From the NCBI GenBank assembly GCA_035063885.1, contig JAPSFM010000052.1:1-32930 (forward strand): 32,930 nt of DNA, given 5' to 3'. Positions 7,402 through 15,170 of this stretch are shown piece after piece (position 1 is the stretch's first letter; each line of letters opens with the position of its first letter). Position numbers and translations under genes: made by a program. The stretch comes from CAADGY01 sp900696665. Lineage in GTDB: Bacteria > Acidobacteriota > Terriglobia > Bryobacterales > Bryobacteraceae. A model generated the notes under the pieces. It searched no databases, was not told where the DNA came from, and saw only the letters and a program-made list of their open reading frames with translations.

Positions 7402-8568
7402 ATGAAGATCGTCGATTTCGAAACCTACCTGGTGGGGAATCCCTGGAAGAACTGGCTGTTTGTACGTCTCATCACGGATGAGGGAATCAGTGGAACCGGC
7501 GAGGGCTCGCTGGGACATTTTTCCAAAACCGTTGAGACGGCCATACATGAAATCAAGCCGTTCGTGCTCGGTTTTGATGTGTTTCAGACCGAGTTGCTGG
7601 TGCAGACGCTCAGTCGGGTGTGCTATGCCGACGGCGGGCAGATCAAGATGTGCGCCATCTCGGCGATGGAGATCGCCTGCTGGGACGCCATCGGGAAAGC
7701 GCTGGGGCAACCGATTTACAACCTGCTTGGTGGAGCGTGCCGCGATTCCATTCCTGCATACGCCAACGGATGGTACCGCGTGGAGCGCAAACCCGACGAA
7801 TTCGCCGAGGCGGCTCGCAAAGCCGTTCGGATGGGCTTCCGCGCCCTGAAGTTCGATCCGTTTGGGGCGGGTTTGAACGTCCTCACGCCGCAGGAGGAGG
7901 ACCTCTCGATCGATATCATCGCAGCCATCCGCGACGCGGTCGGTCCGCACGTCCTGCTGTCCATCGACGCGCACAGCCGGTTCAACATCTCTAACGCGAT
8001 TCGGATCGGCAAGCGGATCGCGTCCTACAACCTGGCTTGGTATGAGGAGCCAGTGCCCCACGGTAACATCCAAGCTATTGTCGAGGTTGCACGACGCGTG
8101 GATGTTCCCGTCGCCACCGGCGAGAGCTACTTCTCGAAACATCAACTCGCCGAGTTGTTGCGGCACGATGCAATCGGCATCATCAACTTCGAGCCGTTGC
8201 ATATGGGCGGAATACTCGGGTCGCGCAAGGCCGCAGACCTTGTGGATGCGCATTATGGTTTGGTGATTCCGCATGCGGCGCAAGGCCCGGTCTGCACGCT
8301 GGCGTGCCTGCACATCGACGCGGCAACGCCGAACACATGGGTTCAGGAGACGTTCGAAGCCTTCAACGAACCCTGGGAGCGGGACCTGGTCACACATTTC
8401 CCCGAAGTGAAAGACGGTAGCTTTGAACTCCTGCCCGGACCGGGCCTTGGCAGCGACTTGAACCTCGATGAGGTCCGGCGACACCCGTATACGGAAAAGG
8501 TCGACATCTCCCTGTTCGATGAGGGCTGGCAACTTCGCCGGACTCATGCGGCCCAGGAAATTGCATAG
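7402..8568 (+). CDS. Sugar-acid dehydratase, enolase superfamily (MR/MLE)
   Basis: A 388-residue member of the mandelate racemase/muconate lactonizing enzyme group, closest in motif pattern to galactonate-type dehydratases, which turn an aldonate into a 2-keto-3-deoxy acid. The capping domain covers about residues 1-120, the barrel 125-375. Visible active-site residues are Lys150 and Asp152 in ALKFDPF, the metal ligand Asp189 with His191 in SIDAHSRF, Glu215 in WYEEPVP, Glu241 in ATGESYF, and His291 in IPHAAQGPV. The D-x-H pair after the third strand and the isolated His at the end of the seventh fit the galactonate dehydratase subgroup. The exact aldonate (galactonate, arabinonate, fuconate or other) cannot be assigned. 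It is the first gene of an operon behind operator C. Its TAG stop overlaps the ribosome-binding site of the next gene. Confidence 0.9.
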   Translation: MKIVDFETYLVGNPWKNWLFVRLITDEGISGTGEGSLGHFSKTVETAIHEIKPFVLGFDVFQTELLVQTLSRVCYADGGQIKMCAISAMEIACWDAIGKALGQPIYNLLGGACRDSIPAYANGWYRVERKPDEFAEAARKAVRMGFRALKFDPFGAGLNVLTPQEEDLSIDIIAAIRDAVGPHVLLSIDAHSRFNISNAIRIGKRIASYNLAWYEEPVPHGNIQAIVEVARRVDVPVATGESYFSKHQLAELLRHDAIGIINFEPLHMGGILGSRKAADLVDAHYGLVIPHAAQGPVCTLACLHIDAATPNTWVQETFEAFNEPWERDLVTHFPEVKDGSFELLPGPGLGSDLNLDEVRRHPYTEKVDISLFDEGWQLRRTHAAQEIA

Positions 8569-8579
8569 AGGAGGCAGTG

Positions 8580-9500
8580 ATGCTGCAGTTGAACGGAATT
8601 ACGCCCGTGATGTGCACAACGTTTCGGGAGGACCACTCGATCGACGAAGAGAGTTTACGGCGACAGATCGACTTCGCAATCAGCGCCGGCGCTGCAGCGG
8701 TGTGTGGGCCCGGGTTTGCCTCCGAGTTTTACAAGTTGAACGATGGGGAGCGTTACCGCTTTGCGGAAGTGTTGGTTCAACACACACGAGGGCGCGTGCC
8801 CGTGATTGTGGCCACGAGTGCCGGATCCACACGTACAACCATCGAGTTCTCGAGGTTTGCGGAGGAACTCGGTGCGGACTGTCTGATGGTGACGCCTCCC
8901 CGGACATCCGCACTGCCCGCCAACGCGCTCATCGGGTATTACAGCGCCGTGTGTGAAGCTGTACACATTCCGCTGATGCTGCAGGACGCTGATTTCACCG
9001 GGGCAGGACTGCCGGCGAAGGTGTTTCTGGACCTCGCCGGGAAGTATCCGAACTTCCGGTTCGCCAAGCTGGAGGTGGTGCTGCCCGGAGCCAAGTGCGC
9101 AGAAATCGTCAACAAGTCCGCCGGTCGCGTCGGAGTGATATACGGACTCGGCGGCATCGCCATGATGGATGGCTTCGCGCATGGCGCTACTGCCATGATG
9201 CCGGGCGCTGCAGCACTCGAGGCATACGTTCGCATCTACAACCTGTACAAGCAGGGACAACAAGAGCAGGCGAAGGCACTGTTCTACCGTCTCGTTCCAT
9301 ATCTCACGTTCGCACTGCAGCACCTGGAGCTGGCGATCTCGATCGAGAAGCAGGTCCTGATGCGGCGCGGCGTGATTTCGAGTGACCGCATGCGCCCTCC
9401 AACGCTGGAACTGGATGCTGCTTACATTGATCAGAAAGCCGAACTGGCCGGCAACATCATCGCACTGAGCGAAGAGTGCCGTGTGGTCGCTGCAGCCTAA
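8580..9500 (+). CDS. DapA-family lyase/dehydratase, K-L-E subgroup
   Basis: A 306-residue dihydrodipicolinate synthase-superfamily protein. The start at ATG 8580 is chosen because AGGAGG (8569-8574) lies 5 nt before it; an in-frame GTG at 8577 is too close. The N-terminus LNGITPVMCTTF is typical. The Schiff-base Lys is present at residue 163 (RFAKLEVVLPG). The usual Tyr of YNVP is replaced by Asp136 (LMLQDADFTG), a change seen in a subgroup of the superfamily with a QDA motif and a KLE/KIE lysine. The probable substrate is a 2-keto-3-deoxy sugar acid made by the dehydratase encoded just upstream, to be cleaved to pyruvate or dehydrated. It lies 11 bp after the dehydratase gene and 4 bp before the MBL gene, so it is almost certainly co-transcribed. 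Confidence 0.88.
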   Translation: MLQLNGITPVMCTTFREDHSIDEESLRRQIDFAISAGAAAVCGPGFASEFYKLNDGERYRFAEVLVQHTRGRVPVIVATSAGSTRTTIEFSRFAEELGADCLMVTPPRTSALPANALIGYYSAVCEAVHIPLMLQDADFTGAGLPAKVFLDLAGKYPNFRFAKLEVVLPGAKCAEIVNKSAGRVGVIYGLGGIAMMDGFAHGATAMMPGAAALEAYVRIYNLYKQGQQEQAKALFYRLVPYLTFALQHLELAISIEKQVLMRRGVISSDRMRPPTLELDAAYIDQKAELAGNIIALSEECRVVAAA

Positions 9501-9504
9501 AGCG

Positions 9505-10449
9505 ATGGAACTGTTTCCAGGGGTTCACCGCATTGAATCCGTGTTCGGGGGACGCCTGCTCTTTCAGTACTTGTTTGCTGGCGATCGTATCGTGCTCGTC
9601 GATACTGGTATCGGTTCGACGCCTCACGAGGCCATCTTTTTCTATCTCGAGGAGATAGGCATCAGCGCGAAGTCGATATCGATGGTGATCATCACGCATC
9701 CGGATCTCGATCATCACGGCGGCGTGTCGGCGATCAAGGATGCCTCGCCGAACGCCGTGCTGGCCTGCGGGCGTCAAGACGCAGCCGAGATCGAAGACAA
9801 GGAGGTTCTTTACCGCAAGCGCTACAACTTCCTGGCAGAGCGCCATGGGCTGGGATTTGGGCGCGAGGCGATGTCTTTGTGTCCCGGGACTCGCAAGATG
9901 GAGGTTTTATTCAAAGGCAACGAACGGATCGAGCTCGCACCCGGCCGGGCACTGGAGACTTGGCACGTTCCCGGGCATTCCGCGGGACATTTGGCACTGT
10001 ACGATGCGAAGCACCGGGCCGTGTTCACGAGCGATGCAGTTCAGGGAAACGGCTACCCCACAGTCGAAGGAGGTATGGCGTTCGGCCCAACCTACTATGT
10101 GGTGTCCAGCTACTTGTCGACAATCGCGTTCCTGGAGCAACAGCCGATCGAGCACTTGTTCGGGGGGCACTGGCCAGCGATGCACGGGCCGGAAGTCGGG
10201 CGATTCCTCGCTCGATCCCGCTCGTTTGTTCAACGTGCGGACGAACTCATCGTGGCTTTCCTGAAGAACCACACGCGTGGCGCCACGTTGCGTGAGATCC
10301 TCTACGCCATCAACCCCCGGTTGGGTGATTGGCCTCAGGATGCCGCACCGTTCCTGCAATTCGCCGCTTACGGACACGTCTCGGCGCTGTGCCAGGCGAA
10401 GCGGGTGAAGGCCAGCGACGAGTCCCCTGTCCGGTACAGGCTGGCTTGA
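9505..10449 (+). CDS. Metallo-beta-lactamase-fold hydrolase
   Basis: A 314-residue MBL-fold protein. ATG 9505, 4 nt after the previous stop, is preferred because the resulting N-terminus (MELFPGVHRIESVFGG) suits the fold; an earlier in-frame GTG at 9481 overlaps the upstream gene. The metal motif reads ITHPDLDHHGG (His65, Asp67, Asp69, His70): the second His of HxHxDH is Asp. Further ligand segments are HVPGHSAGHLALYD, FTSDAVQGNG and LFGGHWPAMHG, followed by a helical C-terminal part. Many relatives open lactones or thioesters. Being last in the operon after a dehydratase and a lyase, a sugar lactonase role is attractive but unproven. The gene ends TGA directly against the TCA of the convergent GH172 gene, giving a shared TGATCA. 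Confidence 0.87.
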   Translation: MELFPGVHRIESVFGGRLLFQYLFAGDRIVLVDTGIGSTPHEAIFFYLEEIGISAKSISMVIITHPDLDHHGGVSAIKDASPNAVLACGRQDAAEIEDKEVLYRKRYNFLAERHGLGFGREAMSLCPGTRKMEVLFKGNERIELAPGRALETWHVPGHSAGHLALYDAKHRAVFTSDAVQGNGYPTVEGGMAFGPTYYVVSSYLSTIAFLEQQPIEHLFGGHWPAMHGPEVGRFLARSRSFVQRADELIVAFLKNHTRGATLREILYAINPRLGDWPQDAAPFLQFAAYGHVSALCQAKRVKASDESPVRYRLA

Positions 10450-11571
10450 TCATTTCATCGGCGGGTCCTGACCGGGACCACCAACCGCGATGAACCGGGG
10501 GATTCTCTGCTCCGCCGGCGGTAGTGAGGGAAACCTTGCGTGGGGGTGCCGCTGATACCAGTATGCAACGCTGAACAAATTGTCCGACCGCAGGTTCGCG
10601 TGCCCGTCTTCAATGGTGACGCGTATAGCCTTGCGAAATCGGACAGGCGCTTCCAGGTGCCATCGGTAGTGAGAGAATCGCGATCCCGGCTCCCAATCGT
10701 GGAACTCGGTGAGACCAGTCAGTGGATGCGAGTAGGTTTTTGAGAAGCCCCAGGCACCGTTGAAGTAGTCCTCGCCGCCAGTGCCGCGGATGCGCGGCTT
10801 GTCTTCGCTGTCGATCCATATCATCTCGTCGCCTTCGTTCCAACCGCCCCACTGGTTCTGAAACACGGAGAAGGTGACGCCCACGAAATGCCCATCGCCT
10901 TCGGCTGTCAACATCGTGTAGTTGCCCTCGCCCGATACGTTGCGCCACCGGGGATCCTGACGAGCTTCGGCGAAGTCATTTCCGTAAAAGTTTCCCTTGT
11001 ACCAGCCGCTGCACGGGGCACACTGTCGGTACTGCGCATGAAAGTAGGCGGATGTATCAGGAAGACTCGGAAGCTTGATCCAGTCGATGTTCCAGTAGAA
11101 TGCGTTCACGTCTCGCGTGCCTTCATGCGTCACTGTAATTCTGCCGTGCTTCCGGAAGGGCATAGGGAAGTATGCATTCAATGCTTTGTCCGGAGCCACG
11201 GTAATGAGGGCCGAATGGAAGGTGGCATAGGTTCCGAGACCCAGTCCGAAGAAATCACCGACCGGGACCTCGACGCTTGGGTCGGCCTCTCCATCCCAGT
11301 ACATCCGCAGCACGATCTTCTTGAGGTGGTACGCTTCGCCCGAGTCCATCGTGATCCAGATGTGGCGGATCTCTGCCGGACCTGCCTCGTCGAAAATGGC
11401 CATCGTCTGGCCTGGCTGAAGCTTGCGGTAGTCGCCGTTCGCGCCGGTTTGATCAAAGCTCGAACTGCGGCGTGATTCATAGTCGCCCAGGTCGGCTAAT
11501 CGAGAGAGCTGCGATTGTGCTTCAGCGGAATGTATCAGAGCGAGCAATGCGAAAGCAAACGAGAAGCGCAT
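10450..11571 (-). CDS. Secreted DUF2961 / GH172 glycosidase
   Basis: A 373-residue protein with a signal peptide (MRFSFAFALLALIHSAEA). It shows the DUF2961 pattern now classed as GH172: EIRHIWITM near residues 68-75, LRMYWDGEADPSVEVPVGDFF at about 88-108, and EGDEMIWID followed by GTGGEDYFNGAW. The acidic residues Glu246 and Glu267 are 21 apart, the spacing I recall for the catalytic pair of a bifidobacterial difructose-dianhydride enzyme (from memory). Known GH172 enzymes act on alpha-D-fructofuranosides or D-arabinofuranosides. It lies 43 bp after the DapA-family gene at 11615-12598 on the same strand, with no promoter of its own apparent, so it is probably co-transcribed from the promoter at operator E. 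Location is periplasm or outside. Confidence 0.88.
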   Translation of the reverse strand: MRFSFAFALLALIHSAEAQSQLSRLADLGDYESRRSSSFDQTGANGDYRKLQPGQTMAIFDEAGPAEIRHIWITMDSGEAYHLKKIVLRMYWDGEADPSVEVPVGDFFGLGLGTYATFHSALITVAPDKALNAYFPMPFRKHGRITVTHEGTRDVNAFYWNIDWIKLPSLPDTSAYFHAQYRQCAPCSGWYKGNFYGNDFAEARQDPRWRNVSGEGNYTMLTAEGDGHFVGVTFSVFQNQWGGWNEGDEMIWIDSEDKPRIRGTGGEDYFNGAWGFSKTYSHPLTGLTEFHDWEPGSRFSHYRWHLEAPVRFRKAIRVTIEDGHANLRSDNLFSVAYWYQRHPHARFPSLPPAEQRIPRFIAVGGPGQDPPMK

Positions 11572-11614
11572 GGGTTCCTCAATGGCAATTTACAGCAGGG
11601 CGGGCGGGGCACAT

Positions 11615-12598
11615 CTAGAGCACGGAGTGCTCTGCGGCGGGGAGTCTCGGACGCAGTGCGATGAAGCCGCCCGCTCGAAGTTCCGCCTGGATCCGCGCCG
11701 CAACTTCAGGCGTGGGTGGTCCAAACGGACTGCGGGGGAAGCCGCCGGTGCGCCCCATCACTCGCAGTGCGAACTTCACACGACTGGGGAAATCCGAACC
11801 CTCAATGCTTCGCCACACCGGCAGCAGGCGTTCATGCAACTCGAGTCCCTCACGGAAGCGCCGCTCCTCGACCAGCCGTATGAGCTCGACCGCCGCCTCT
11901 GGCAAAACACTGGAGGTCCCTGATATGGTTCCGTCCGCTCCCATGAGAAACGACGGGTATAGCATGTCGTCGATCGCTGTGAAAATCCGGACGCGTCCTT
12001 TGAGATTCGCGCACAGGTCGGCCAGGGCGTTGATGTTGCCTCCGCTTTGCTTGATGCCGACGATTTGAGGGTTATTGGACACCAGCTTTTCGAGCGAGCG
12101 TAGTGCGAGCTGCGCCCACGGAATCACGTTGTAGATGATCAGCGGCAGCCCAGTAGCGTCCGTAATTGCGCGGTAGTACGCTTCGAGGATCCGCGGCTCT
12201 GTCGTGAAACAGAAGTGCGGCGGGGGGACCTGCAGCCCGCAAGCCCCGGCGTCCCGAGCTCGCCGGGCGACGCGAATCGCTTCAGGCGAATCGTTCGTCA
12301 CCACACCGGCAAGGATCGGAACCCGGCCCTCAGCGGCTTCCATAGACACTTCGACCAGCCGGGCGACATCGTCCTCGCTCAGACCCGCGCCTTCTCCCGT
12401 GCTTCCTCCGATAACAATGCCTGTGACGCCGGTATCGATCATGTACCGGATCTCTTCACGCAAAGCGGGAGCGTCGATATCGCCGGATTCGGTGAATGGG
12501 GTTACCAGTGGAGGAACGACGCCGGTTAACTCGCGTAGATCGAAGATCGCGGCCTCCTGTGTGATGGACTCTCGTGGATCGAACCGCCCACGCCGCAT
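11615..12598 (-). CDS. DapA-family 2-keto acid lyase (canonical active site)
   Basis: A dihydrodipicolinate synthase/2-keto-3-deoxy-sugar-acid aldolase-superfamily protein of 327 residues from ATG 12598. It shows GGSTGEG (residues 64-70), Tyr156 in IIYNVIPW and the Schiff-base Lys183 in GIKQSGG, so it is the only one of the three DapA-like proteins here with both canonical residues. The start is uncertain. ATG 12598 is only 4 nt from the predicted -10 box, while a perfect AGGAGG (complement of 12553-12558) lies 5 nt before the ATC codon of Ile18. From there the protein would begin IFDLRELTGVVPPLVTPF, as the family usually does. Either initiation is at ATC or the ATG is used on a leaderless mRNA. 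It is the first gene of an operon with the GH172 enzyme. Confidence 0.88.
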   Translation of the reverse strand: MRRGRFDPRESITQEAAIFDLRELTGVVPPLVTPFTESGDIDAPALREEIRYMIDTGVTGIVIGGSTGEGAGLSEDDVARLVEVSMEAAEGRVPILAGVVTNDSPEAIRVARRARDAGACGLQVPPPHFCFTTEPRILEAYYRAITDATGLPLIIYNVIPWAQLALRSLEKLVSNNPQIVGIKQSGGNINALADLCANLKGRVRIFTAIDDMLYPSFLMGADGTISGTSSVLPEAAVELIRLVEERRFREGLELHERLLPVWRSIEGSDFPSRVKFALRVMGRTGGFPRSPFGPPTPEVAARIQAELRAGGFIALRPRLPAAEHSVL

Positions 12599-12602
12599 TC
12601 GG

Positions 12603-12654
12603 ATCGTATCATTCAGAACAACTCACTGTCAACATTTTCGGAACACGTTCCGAA
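12603..12654 (-). promoter_or_regulatory. Operator E and promoter of the 12598 operon
   Basis: The perfect 8-2-8 palindrome TTCGGAACACGTTCCGAA lies at 12637-12654. On the minus strand TTGACA (complement 12627-12632) and TACGAT (complement 12603-12608) follow with an 18 bp spacer. The centre-to--35 distance is 13.5 bp. The operator begins 4 bp after the stop codon of the upstream GH2 gene. Confidence 0.8.
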
Positions 12655-12658
12655 TTGG

Positions 12659-15058
12659 CTACTGCGTGAGTTTGTCACTTGCGGATCCGAGCTCTGCGGT
12701 GACTGCGAATATGAGCAGCGAGTGCGCATTGGGCGCGGGTCCTACATCGTGGTGAGTGGACGACGGCGGGCCTTCCGCCGCCGGGGCCCCCGGGTTGAAT
12801 TCACAAAGCAATCGATGGACACGCTTCGGCTTCACCGCGAGTGAAAGGCGGAGCACCTGGTATGCTTCGCGAATCCGATCCTTCGTGAACACAGCGACGC
12901 GCTCAGTTGACGTGGCCACAGGGTCCACGCGGGTGGCCACTGCGATCATGTTCGCGCGCGCCAGTTCGTGGCCCAGTCGCAACGGGTGTTCTTTCCGCTC
13001 GCCATCGCCGTATTCGATAATGTACCGGCCGAGCGTCTCCCCTGGCCGCCCTCGCATCGGATAGCCATCCGGCAACGTGACGTTGCCGAGAACGTGCAAC
13101 TTGCGGATCCGATCACGTTCAATTGGGATCTCGATTAGCGTGGCGGCTGTTGTGAGCACGAGCGGTCGCACGCGTCCCTTGATCGCGGGCGGGTCGAATG
13201 GAACGCCTCCCAACATGATGCGCCCCTCGCTCCAGAACCAGAGTGCCTGGCCCGTCTGGTCCCAGTGGCGCCGGGTGAAGTCGTGCGATGCCCAGAACTG
13301 TTTCATTTGTTCTTCCAGCGTCTTCCATGCCTTCCCTTGAGCGGGCGCACGGATCGCCTCTCCGAGTGGGAGCGTCACGAACTCTGCGCCGGCGGACGGT
13401 GGGCGGGGCGATGAGATGACCGAAAGCTCGCCTGGCAATTCCGGGTTCGGTGTGATCGGACGCCGGAACAGACCCGCCAAACCACGATACACTTCGGGCT
13501 TCGGCGTGCGATCCTCGCCGACAACACCGGATATCAGGATGCCGTCCGCCAGTTCATCTCCACCCCGGCTGAATTCGGGCAGGTCCGCCCATGACCAGAA
13601 CGCGTGTCCTGCAACTCGGCGCTCCACCACCAGCCGGGAGATCGCGTCGACGCTGCCTTTGAGCAGGATTGCGGACTGTCCCACTGCCGACCCGCCCCAC
13701 TCGGTAAACAGTAGCGGTTTGCCTGGGAACTCTCGGGCGACTTCTTCGAAAACACGGGCACTGTAGCTGTACGGGTGATACGTGTAAAAATCAAGTCCCG
13801 CCTCGTCGAACATTCGTTTCGATGCCGCAAGTGTTTTCTCCGGAGTATCCAGCCTGGCGGTCGACAGGAAAATGCCGGGTGTCAGGGGGCGCATCCGGCG
13901 GACGAACTCCCGTAGCACGTTGAGATCCGGTGCACTTTCATTGGCGAGGAAGAACGAAAAAACCGAAGGTGCGTTCCAGTCGCGGCGTATCGTTCGCTCG
14001 AGGTTGCCGAGCCCGGCGGAGATGGTTTCGGGCGTGAGCTGACGAGTATCCACCCACACCAGGCCCGATTCCTCCGCAACGAACAAGCCGATGCGATTGG
14101 CCCATTCCACCACGCGGCGATCATGGGGATAGTGGACCAGGCGCACGAAGTTCGCTCCCATTCCCTTGATCATTCGTAGGTCCTGTTCAATCTGTTCAGA
14201 GCGCATCGTATGGCCCTGGTTATGCCACAGGTCGTGCCGGCACACGCCCCGAAGCACCAGGCGTTCCCCGTTCAACAGGAAGTCGGAACCTTGTATAGCC
14301 AGCTGACGGAACCCCGTTTCGGCAGTGAACTCATGGCGTCCGACGGCGGTCTCCAGGGTGACACGCGCTTCGTATACGTCCGGCCGGTCGGGGCTCCAGA
14401 GGTCCGGCGATGGCAGATCGAAAGGAAGATGAATCGTCTGGAGGCCTGCCTGAAGCACCGCATCCCGACTAGCCGTGACCGAGACAGCACCGTCACGAAT
14501 CAAGCTGGCGACTACGCGGCCTTTCGACGCTGTGCCGGTGTTCACATAAACTTCGATGCTTCCTGATGCCCGATCGCGAGTTGGAGTGAGCGAGTAGCGC
14601 ACATGCACGTTCTCGATAAAGGCCGCCGGCCGGATGTCTACGCGAACGTCGCGTATGATCCCTCCGTAGGCTTCCCATGCCGCGCTGGGTCCCAGCGATG
14701 TCTGCCAGTCGGTGACCTCGACCTGAACGTCGTTGGCCCCGGCTCGTACCCGGGATGTGACGTCGAACTCGTACGGAGTCCACGGGCCAAGCCTGCCCAC
14801 CTCGCCGCCATTGATCTGAACTCTTGCCTGATGCGCGACTCCCTCGAAACGAAGGATGGCGCGAGAATCCGGTCCGAGCGCTGTAAGCTGAAACGTTCGC
14901 GCCAGCGTCGCGGTGCCCACCGGCCTGTATGACGACGGCACGTTGATCAGATCGTACAACTGCCCGCCGATCCGCCGCTCCCAACGTCCACCGAGATCGA
15001 CCGAACTGGCGCGGACGAGCAAGGAAGCAGCAAACAGCAAAAGTAGGAAACGTCGCAT
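12659..15058 (-). CDS. Secreted GH2 glycosidase, paralog 1
   Basis: A glycoside hydrolase family 2 protein (beta-galactosidase/beta-glucuronidase clan) of 799 residues. ATG 15058 is chosen over ATG 15088 because AGAGG lies 7 nt before it and the product then begins with a signal peptide (MRRFLLLLFAASLLVRASS). Numbering is from 15058. The N-terminal jelly roll includes WEAYGGIIRDVRVDIRP (about 128-144). The Ig-like domain runs to about 250 and the TIM barrel from 260. The acid/base Glu374 is in LANES, the nucleophile Glu453 in LFTEWGG, and FVRLVHYPH is the usual sugar-site strand. A C-terminal region of about 250 residues is shared with the two neighbouring paralogs. It is divergent from paralog 2, with operator D in the gap. 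Substrate unknown. Confidence 0.9.
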   Translation of the reverse strand: MRRFLLLLFAASLLVRASSVDLGGRWERRIGGQLYDLINVPSSYRPVGTATLARTFQLTALGPDSRAILRFEGVAHQARVQINGGEVGRLGPWTPYEFDVTSRVRAGANDVQVEVTDWQTSLGPSAAWEAYGGIIRDVRVDIRPAAFIENVHVRYSLTPTRDRASGSIEVYVNTGTASKGRVVASLIRDGAVSVTASRDAVLQAGLQTIHLPFDLPSPDLWSPDRPDVYEARVTLETAVGRHEFTAETGFRQLAIQGSDFLLNGERLVLRGVCRHDLWHNQGHTMRSEQIEQDLRMIKGMGANFVRLVHYPHDRRVVEWANRIGLFVAEESGLVWVDTRQLTPETISAGLGNLERTIRRDWNAPSVFSFFLANESAPDLNVLREFVRRMRPLTPGIFLSTARLDTPEKTLAASKRMFDEAGLDFYTYHPYSYSARVFEEVAREFPGKPLLFTEWGGSAVGQSAILLKGSVDAISRLVVERRVAGHAFWSWADLPEFSRGGDELADGILISGVVGEDRTPKPEVYRGLAGLFRRPITPNPELPGELSVISSPRPPSAGAEFVTLPLGEAIRAPAQGKAWKTLEEQMKQFWASHDFTRRHWDQTGQALWFWSEGRIMLGGVPFDPPAIKGRVRPLVLTTAATLIEIPIERDRIRKLHVLGNVTLPDGYPMRGRPGETLGRYIIEYGDGERKEHPLRLGHELARANMIAVATRVDPVATSTERVAVFTKDRIREAYQVLRLSLAVKPKRVHRLLCEFNPGAPAAEGPPSSTHHDVGPAPNAHSLLIFAVTAELGSASDKLTQ

Positions 15059-15099
15059 CTTCAATCCTCTCAGCGGGTGATCATCCAATCGCGATTAGA

Positions 15100-15151
15100 T
15101 TCGGAATGTATTCCGAAACGTGTTGACACATAATATCGTGCATGTTAGCTT
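15100..15151 (+). promoter_or_regulatory. Operator D between divergent GH2 genes
   Basis: The perfect 8-2-8 palindrome TTCGGAATGTATTCCGAA lies at 15100-15117. TTGACA is at 15123-15128, again 14.5 bp from the operator centre. A -10 could be TAGCTT at 15146-15151 (spacer 17). Alternatively TAATAT at 15131-15136 is a better -10 box but would put its -35 inside the operator. It may serve both the + GH2 operon and the - GH2 gene starting at 15058. Confidence 0.7.
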
Positions 15152-15170
15152 AAGGAGCGGATTTCCGAAA

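Noticed and set aside
7303..8547. A 414-codon open frame on the - strand opposite the dehydratase gene
   Set aside because: Antisense shadow. The + frame contains all the enolase-superfamily active-site residues.
15059..15088. ATG 15088 as start of GH2 paralog 1
   Set aside because: It would place ten polar residues before a clear signal peptide, and it lacks a ribosome-binding site, whereas ATG 15058 has AGAGG at a proper distance.
15120..15170. Upstream GTG 15120 as start of GH2 paralog 2
   Set aside because: It lies before the -35 box of the promoter at operator D, and the extra 17 residues match neither paralog. GTG 15171 is preferred.
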